In this document: piece after piece, positions 35,101 through 44,100 of the stretch
Layout: the number at the start of each line of letters is the position of its first letter
How positions within the stretch are numbered: position 1 is the stretch's first letter
From: Meghimatium bilineatum
Lineage: Eukaryota > Mollusca > Gastropoda > Stylommatophora > Philomycidae
DNA length: 64,000 nucleotides
Direction: 5' to 3'
NCBI GenBank assembly: GCA_034231615.1
Contig: CM067322.1
Span: 100,325,087-100,389,086 of the forward strand
Position numbers and translations under genes: made by a program
The notes under the pieces: generated by a model
Seen by the model: only the letters and a program-made list of their open reading frames with translations
Told to the model about the DNA's origin: nothing
The model's database searches: none

Positions 35101-38100
35101 TATTGTCTCCTTCCTATCCCTCTCGCATCTTTGGAGCCAAATAAAGGGCGGTCAACTTTTCTGGTGCCACTCCGACAAAATAATCTCTCCATCTCGCTGG
35201 ACTTACAGCCATCTTTTGTGCTGTACTTCTCGTAGTACTATCTCATTCCTTTATAGGACACACTAACATGACTTTTTCTTCTGCGTTCATTCTCAAACTC
35301 CTGCAGATCAGCAAGATTAAGAACGAAGTGCGTTGTAACAGTGTTTGCAGCTTAGTTTCGACATCTGCACCTTTCAGACTGACACATCCAGCTTCAGCAT
35401 GGCTGCGGTGTCACTTCAACCGTATATGGAACAGGACAGCCAAATGCACCCTATAAAATATCCTCAGTCACCTCTTGCAAAATGCTTGACAGGTAATGTT
35501 GCCACTATTCCTTGCTCACCATTTGGGACCTGACAGCATGACTGAGCGGGTAGTGACAAAACAAAATAATTGTGAATAAACATTACTGTCATTGTCTCAA
35601 GGTGTGAAATATTACTTTCTTCCTTTATGTTGCCTGTACAGAAACACACTTGTATAGTATATGGTTGCTGGTACGGGACACTCAAGACAACGATAGAAAG
35701 AAACATCTTAGATTGTAAATCCCTTTGGCTGCGATGTGTCAGCTCGACAAGAATAGTACAGTTCAGTTATCCATAAAGAAGAGAACATTCTGGAAAGAAA
35801 ATGTTACCTTGGGTGAGGAACTTACCATAAGGAATTTGAGAACAGGCACAGTTAGATGTGATGACCATACCATAAGGAATTTGAGAACAGGCACAGTTAG
35901 ATGTGATGACCATACCATAAGGAATTTGAGAACAGGCACAGTTAGATGTGAGGAACTTGAAGATTGAACATGACTGCAGATTAATCAGGTCTGTATCATC
36001 AATTTAGGGGGAGGGAGATCTGAAAAAGTTTTACAGTAGTTGACAAGGATGGGGGAGTTTAACAAAAATTGATGTCAACAATACTGTTTTATTTCTACTA
36101 AACTTTATTTTGAAAAAAGTGTTCTAAAAATATGAAAAAATCATGTTTTTCTTCTTTAAAATTGGTGGGACAAGGGGTTAATTTTGACATAATTAAGTAT
36201 TGAAGGGGGGGGGGGGGTATTCAATGAAGTACCCAATGATTAGTATATCCCCCTGTATTCTTGACAACTATTGCAAAGGGGGGTGATGGTAAAAAATTGC
36301 TAACTTAACTTATGGACAGGCCCTGCATCCAGATATACAATTTTACAAGTATAACTTTATCTCTGTTTGTCTATCAGGGAACGAGCCAGATGCAGATTTG
36401 GGTCCACTGATCTCCCCAGAGGCAAAAAAGCGGGTTTCTGACTTGATTCAGTCCGGTGCGGATGCTGGAGCAGAGATCCTTCTGGATGGACGTAACATTA
36501 AAGTTAAAGGATATGAGAAAGGGAATTTTGTTGGACCTACAATTTTGCATCAAGTAGATGTAAGTTATAGTTCATGCTTCAAGTAGATGTCAGTTATAGC
36601 TCATGGTCTTGTATTTGCGGGGAGGGGGGGGGCAAAGAATAGTGAAACTATTACCTGCCATGGAATACATTGTTTCATGGTTTACAGCTTGGCTGGGATT
36701 TCTATGCTAGACACATCTGACTTCAGCATGGCTTCTGGGGCACTATGGCCCTCTGTGAGATTGGACAGTCAACTTCAGTAAAAGTGTCACTATTTGTTCT
36801 TCCCTTTTGGGACTGGGCAACATGGATGGGATTACAAATGGAAGAAAAGTCCAAACATTAAATTCATGTTCTGTAACATATATATCAAGTTGCTTTCCAG
36901 ATCGTTGGATACTCTGAACGCCTCTCTGTCCCAGGTCTACATTGGCCAGAGATGTGGTCATACATTCTTCAATGTCATTGGTCCATTGTCTTCTTGGTTT
37001 TCCTCTTTCCTGACACTTTCCTCTAAAACCAACCTTTCAATGCCATATGTTTCTGCAAGTGTTAAAAATACTGTAGCTTCCTTTTTATGATTTTATTTAG
37101 AAGCCACGTTTCATTTAGTTTCAGTAATTTCAAAATTTCAATGTTCTTCTTTTTCTCTGGCCATGTGATTGGTAGGATCTTTCTGTAGCACTTCATTTCA
37201 AATGGATTTATCCTTACTCTAACATAGTACGATAAAAGTAAAGGTCGGTCTCATGGCATCTGCCGTCGGGGATGAAGATAACTCTTCATTTACTAAGTCA
37301 CAGCAACTGTTAGGTGGGGTTGCCAGTTCCCTTCCTTGCTGTTTTTTTTTTACCGCTCTACAACTCATGCATCAGGTACTCATTTACAGCAGAGTCGACT
37401 ATGGAGGAGTTGTCATTTCAAGCGATAAATCACAACCCTGATATATTTTTTGTCCGGATGTGGTTTCGAACCTGGCATGCTGTAACCCGGTGATAGCAAG
37501 CAAGCTCACTATCACTGCTGAAGAACACAATGTGTAATATAGATCTTGTTGCAGTTTCTTCACCGAGTCGAAAGCTTCCTATCAAAATCATGCACAACTT
37601 AGTACACTTGAGAAGGGTGTAGCACAGCACAAATTATGTTGATCCTTGGTTAACCAGACATCATTAAAAGTCTACAGTGACATCAAGTAAAGTCTTGTAA
37701 AGTGTAATGTCTGATATGAATTTCTGCACTTCTATAATTACTTCTATAAATACTATATTACTTTGCATGTTTGTTGTTCATCTTTGGGATATGGTATGGT
37801 GTTGATTTTTTGGGTGCAATCTACAGAGTTCATTTTTCCGCTTTTACTGTAGCTGAAACTTGGTCACAGAATAAGGAAGTTTTGCTAATTGCTAGTAACA
37901 TTTACAAATCAACATTTCCGCCACAAGGACTTTATCAAGAACTCAAAATAACATAGTAGAGAGGGGGAAACGGCACTGCCCATTCCATGTGCGCACGATA
38001 ATAGTTAGGCAAGATGAGTCCGGAAGAGTATAAATAGTGAAAAAATAAGGTAGAACGGAAAGTTATATATATATACTCTTTTATCTCATTTAGCCATTAC

Positions 38101-41100
38101 TACGTGAATGTGGACAGTGCCGTTTCTTTGTTGTCATGGTGGTCACGACAGCGGCTTTTTGGCAGAAACATTGATTTATGTTTGTGATTAGCAAGATTTA
38201 ATTACCCTCTTGCAAGTTTTGCCTGTTGTTGCCATTTTGCTGTAGCTATTACCTGTTATAGAATTTTCCACTGGTGTCTCACAGTGTTCAGAAGTAGAAG
38301 AGCTTGCTGGAGATGGCCCTTTTTTGTGTGTTCTTCATGTTATGACTGTTCCTATAGCTTGTTCTATTTTCTTCTTCTGCGTAATCTTCTTTTGCGATTG
38401 TTCTCAAACTCCTGCAGATTAGCAGGATATATTCCAGAGAATGGAATGAGTTGTATCATGGTTTAAAACTTTGCTGCGGTATATTATATGCACCTTTTGG
38501 CCGGACATATCTGGCTTCTGAGTCACTTTGACCCTGCTTGGGAGGGACTGCCAACTCCATCCCATAACCTCCTTAGTCACCTCTTATGACATGCGTGGAA
38601 GGTAAATAGTGTTACTATTCATTGCTTTGCCTTTTGTACCCATGCACCTCATGGGCAATTTATGTAATGAATGGTATTCTTTAATGTTTTGTCTTTGTAT
38701 ATACTTTGTCTATATAACACAAAATGGTAGCATTTCCTATTCAGAATGTAGACATCAACCCAGCAAATTTTTTATCTTTAGTAATTTTATAAGCAATATA
38801 AATATGTTCAGCAGTTTGTCATTGCTTTCTGGGCAGTTCAGATGCACAATTGCTTGTGGTGGGATTTGTACCTTTGCTATCACAGACTCGCTCTGTACTG
38901 CTCTGCCACAGAACCAAACATATATATATATATATATATATAATTTTTTTTAAATGAATGTTATCTGCCATTAGCTGCATCTGAAAGCCATTTAATCTGT
39001 TGTCTTTTCATGTAATTCAGAATGTACACTGTATTAATTAGTACCCTGATGTTTCAATTCCTTTCTCCACTTGTTACTCTCAGTTTATTAAGCGCGAACT
39101 GCTGAGAGAATATTTGATGTTCTGACAACTCTGTTACAGCCCAAGATGAAATGCTACACAGAAGAGATTTTTGGGCCTGTTCTTGTGAGCATGGAGGTGG
39201 ATACTCTGGAAGATGCCATCAAAATTGTCAATGAAAACCCATATGGCAATGGAACAGCCATCTTTACCACTAATGGTGCAACAGCTAGAAAATACACAAT
39301 GGAATGTGATGTTGGTCAGGTAGGAGTTTTATAGTATTGTTTTTTTAGTTTAGGGAAGTCTGAAGAAATCATTTCTCTCCACTGTGTCTTGTCATTATCA
39401 CTAGTTTTTAGGTAGTCTAAAGGCTGACTGTCATTTGTCTCTGACTGACCATGGTAGCTAAGTTGTTAGGCTTGACTTTCTGTTCTGGCAATCCAAGGTT
39501 AAATTTAGAGTTCAGCTGGATATTTTTTACTAATCTCGGTTTACTAGGTCAACCCAAAGTAAGGAGATGGGCACCATAATTTCTGAGGAAAATAAAGGTG
39601 GCAGACTTGATACCGACCACATCATCCCCCGGTGTGTGTTGGACAATGAAAAATACATGATTATCGCCATATTCCCCAATACCTCAATGGCGTAGATATT
39701 GGAAAACAACTTTTAATTTTATTCCTCTGTGCTAAGGGCTAGTTTAGAATCAAGGACATAAAGACTTTGTCCACTTATTCAATTCTCAGGTTACCTTTTG
39801 GCTAACTTCCTGGTATTAAAAGTCATGTTCCGATTTCAATTCATTATAACTGGATTCTTAAATTTGTTTATAATGGGATTCCACTGTACCACAATGGATA
39901 CGATTTCTTGAAAATGAAGAAGCAGACAAATTGACAAAAATGGATTGTAAACTCCCCTTAGTACCACACAAGCCCATAGATCATCGTTTCCCAGGGGGCG
40001 TCAAAAAAAATGTTTATGTTACATTATGTGGGGGGGGGAGGAAGGTTGGGAAACACTTCCATAGATAGTGTTTACAATTATCATATTTTGTCTCGTATAC
40101 AGAAAGCTACAAGAGACAACAGAATAACTCCAAATAAAATACTTGTTGACACTTTTAAACAAAAACAAAAAAATCTAAAACGACTGTCTCTACTGGATAT
40201 ATCAGGAGCCGCAAGAGAGAGAACTAGAAAACAAATACCTTGGATTATCCTCTTGAGAGGACTTGCACCAACCAACTATTCATACAAAATTATTAGATAA
40301 AACAGCTAATAAGGGAACACTACCTACAATCCCCAGGACATGTACTCTAGAAATTATCAACAGTAATCAAGTCGTATACTGATGGATCAGCTTTCAATGC
40401 CACCTGTTTTGTGGGATATCATGTCCATATATACTATTATGAAAATTTCTCAAATTATGAAGCAAAGGCTGAGGCCATGAGTTGATACACCAACAGTTTG
40501 ATCTCATAGAACACAAACCTTCAGACATAGTCATTTTTACAGACTCTTATGTCAGTTTTGGAATCACTTAAACATATCCCATATGAAAATCAAGATATTC
40601 TCCACATAGCAAGAGCAGTGCACGGTCTTATCTCTGCATATCCAATCAGTGTGACCATGCAATGGATTCCTGGACATAGCGATATAGCAGGTAACAAAGT
40701 AGTAGACAGACTTGCAAAAAGAGGTGTCTCAAAATAACACAAGCAAAGACCTTATAGTATGAGAACAGTCAGATTCTCAGAAACAACAGGGAAATCTGGC
40801 TGAACAAATGGGCTGACTGGTCAAAATGTATTCAGTGAAATGACATGGTCAAAGGACAATGAAACATAAGCAAACTGCAGGGAAAACCAATCCCTTATTT
40901 TTCAGTTTTGAATAGGACATGCACGGATCAATAGCTATTTAAACCATATCAAACCCCAGCAACTACCCACTTGTACACACTACTCTCATCCCAATGAAAC
41001 ATAGGAACACCTTAATGACTGCTCTTACCTTTCAACTGCCAGGAAAAGTCTCCTACAGACACCCTCAACAGGCACTAATTTACTGTAAGGATCACTACGT

Positions 41101-44100
41101 CAACTTCAGAAGACCTGCACATTTTAAGAATGGCATTGTGTTAACAAGAGTAGAATTACTAATCAACATTTGGATATCGAAAACAAGTTGTCATCATTGA
41201 CATGAGGCTTTCACTTGGTCTGATTTGACACTGAAGATACATCATCATTTTGGCATTCATATTTGCTCATTTTATTTCTATTTTTATCTATCAATACTGC
41301 GTAGGTTAGTGCACTCACCGACGTTAACTGCCACTAAACTTACATGACTGCGCATTTTTGTCATTTCTGATGCACATAGAGATAGTTTGGTGAGACATCC
41401 CTGTGAAATCTTAGTAATTAAATAGTTTTGTGTTTTCGTTTTAACTACTGAGATACGATGTCAAGAAATACATAATGATCACATGCTGCTGAAGACCAAC
41501 CAGATATACCAATCACCTACCATCAGAAAAAAAAGATGATAAAGTCAATAAGAAAGTCACAAACACCAACACAAGATGACTATCACATTATGAACAGATC
41601 AGAACAAGTTATAATTTTACGCCTCAGAACAGGACACAACCGACTCCGCGGTCACATGTACACAAAATTCAAGATTGGCAACATGACCATGTGTACACGT
41701 GGACAGACAGCACAGAGTGCCAAACATATACTTCAAGAGTGTTCTGAGCATGAAACGCTGAGGCAGACATATTGGCCAAAGGAAACAACACTGGAATCAA
41801 AGCTCAATGGGACACTGTATGAACTACAAAAGACAGTGAGTTTTATTAAGGAGACATAATTACAGATATAGACATGTTTCAAGTGAACGAAAGAAGAAGA
41901 AGAAGAAGAATAATGATCACACATAAAGAGACACAATGGATTCGAAAGATTAATCATGGAGGGAAAAATTCCAGGAAAGAGAACAAGAGGCAGACCAAGA
42001 CTATGATGGACACAGGATATTGAAGGCCTTCTGAACATGTCACTAGAGGAAGCTGGACAGCTTGTATAAAGACTTACAGAATGGCAGTGAGGACAGTGTT
42101 CCGTGAAGATGTCATATAGATAGATAGATATTTTAATTTCCAGTATGTACTCATTTCTTTATAAAGGTCCCTGTTAGACTGCAACGTAGAAAAAGTCCTT
42201 GCCCTTTGTTTATTACTATGTCTTTTTTACATTCGTTTTACTATTTGGTAGTTCAATTATCTAGTCACAATATCACATTGATATAGTATTTATTGCTTCT
42301 TTATTTTATTACTGCTGCATTTTCTACCTTGTCGGATATCCTCTGACATTTTGCTTATTTATATCAGGTGCTGTAATCATTGCACAAGTACTACATTTAT
42401 CAAGTGAACTAACATCATAGTCCTTATTCTTTCAGGTTGGAGTGAATGTTCCCATCCCAGTGCCTCTTCCCATGTTTTCCTTCACTGGCTCAAGGGGATC
42501 CTTCAGGGGTGATCAAAACTTCTATGGAAAACAGGTAAGCAGGAAGTTATTCCTTCGTCCATCTGGAACATGCTTATATCTGAAGCTTCTATAAACTTCA
42601 CTGTGTTTTGTAACTCGTACAGAGTCTAGTTTTTTTTCTACTTTTTCCCAGGAACAGTGTATTTGTCTAAGCATTTCATATTCCTGAATAATATACTCTG
42701 CTGTCTGAGGTGCCTGTACACATGACCGTGTTGCCAATCTTGAACTTCGCATGTGGCCGTGAAGTTGGTTGTGTCCTGTTCTAAGCCACAGAATTACAAC
42801 TTTGTCTAAGCAGGGAGTTAACCTAATCAAGCTTTGAAAGATTGCAAGTGGGTCGGATTAAATATGTGTGCATGACATCTATATCTACTTTCTACCTCCT
42901 GAATATCACATAGTGTCACTACATACTCTTCTCAACATGATGGTGTTCGTGATGCGAGAGCAGACAGACTTGCCGGTGTTTGTGATGTGAGAGCAGACAG
43001 ACTTGCCGGTGTTCCTGATGTGAGAGCAGACAGACTTGCCGGTGTTCCTGATGTGAGAGCAGACAGACTTGCCGGTGTTCCTGATGTGAGAGCAGACAGG
43101 CTTGCATCTGTGATCATTGAATTAAGGATGAACAAGGAGGCTATATTGATGTATCTTTGTGAACAGTAGCTGGATGTGAATACTGCAATAGATGATGAAT
43201 CTTGGTTTCCAATAGAAAAATCTTTGTATTGAGGGTGATAATAGTTTAAATAGAAACCTAAGCGACAGAGATAGGGGTAGTTGCTACAAGATGGCAACAG
43301 AAATGTCTAGATATAGAGCCAAAGGAAGACCAAGAAAAAAATGTGGCTTGTAAAACATAAGATAACCTTGAACAGGCTGAGTGCGCCCAGGATGACACAT
43401 CCGACCTTGGAATGACAATTGAGGCTCCCAACCATCAATCACCAGGGCTATTCAACTATATTTACTCAGGGGCCAAAATGTAGAAAATGGGGAGCATCAC
43501 GGGCCAGATTTATAAAAAAACACATTGAATGATTTTATACATTTAGTTTTTTCATAACTTTATTTCACTGTTTTAGCAATGGTCCGTGGGCCACTTACTA
43601 GGCCTCCGCGGGCCGTCAATTGGATAGCCCTGGTGTAGAAAATAGGCTACAAGAACTATCAGTAGGCATACTCTTCTATATCTGATGGCAGCAACGGAGC
43701 ACATATAGGCTTGTCCAAAGTGCAGTAATGACATATATGATAATTATCTTTATGTTGCTGGGATCTGAAACGATCAAAATTATTTTGGAAGATAAGCCAA
43801 AAAATTTAATTAAAACTTTTTCACGTCAGTGGAGCTGTATGAGGAATATAATTTTTTTTAAAGTAGTTCTCTTTATATTCACGCTGGAGACATATCAAGG
43901 TATACGGTGTTAGGCCCATACTTCTCAATGGCCAACAGATGGATGTGGTTAATAATAGACCCATAACCCATCGGGGGGCGTATGTTGGCCACACATGTGG
44001 ATGTGGTTAATAATAAGACCCATAACCCATCAGGGGGTGTATGTTTCCCACACATGTGGATGTGGTTAATAATAAGACCCATAACCCATCAGGGGGTGTA

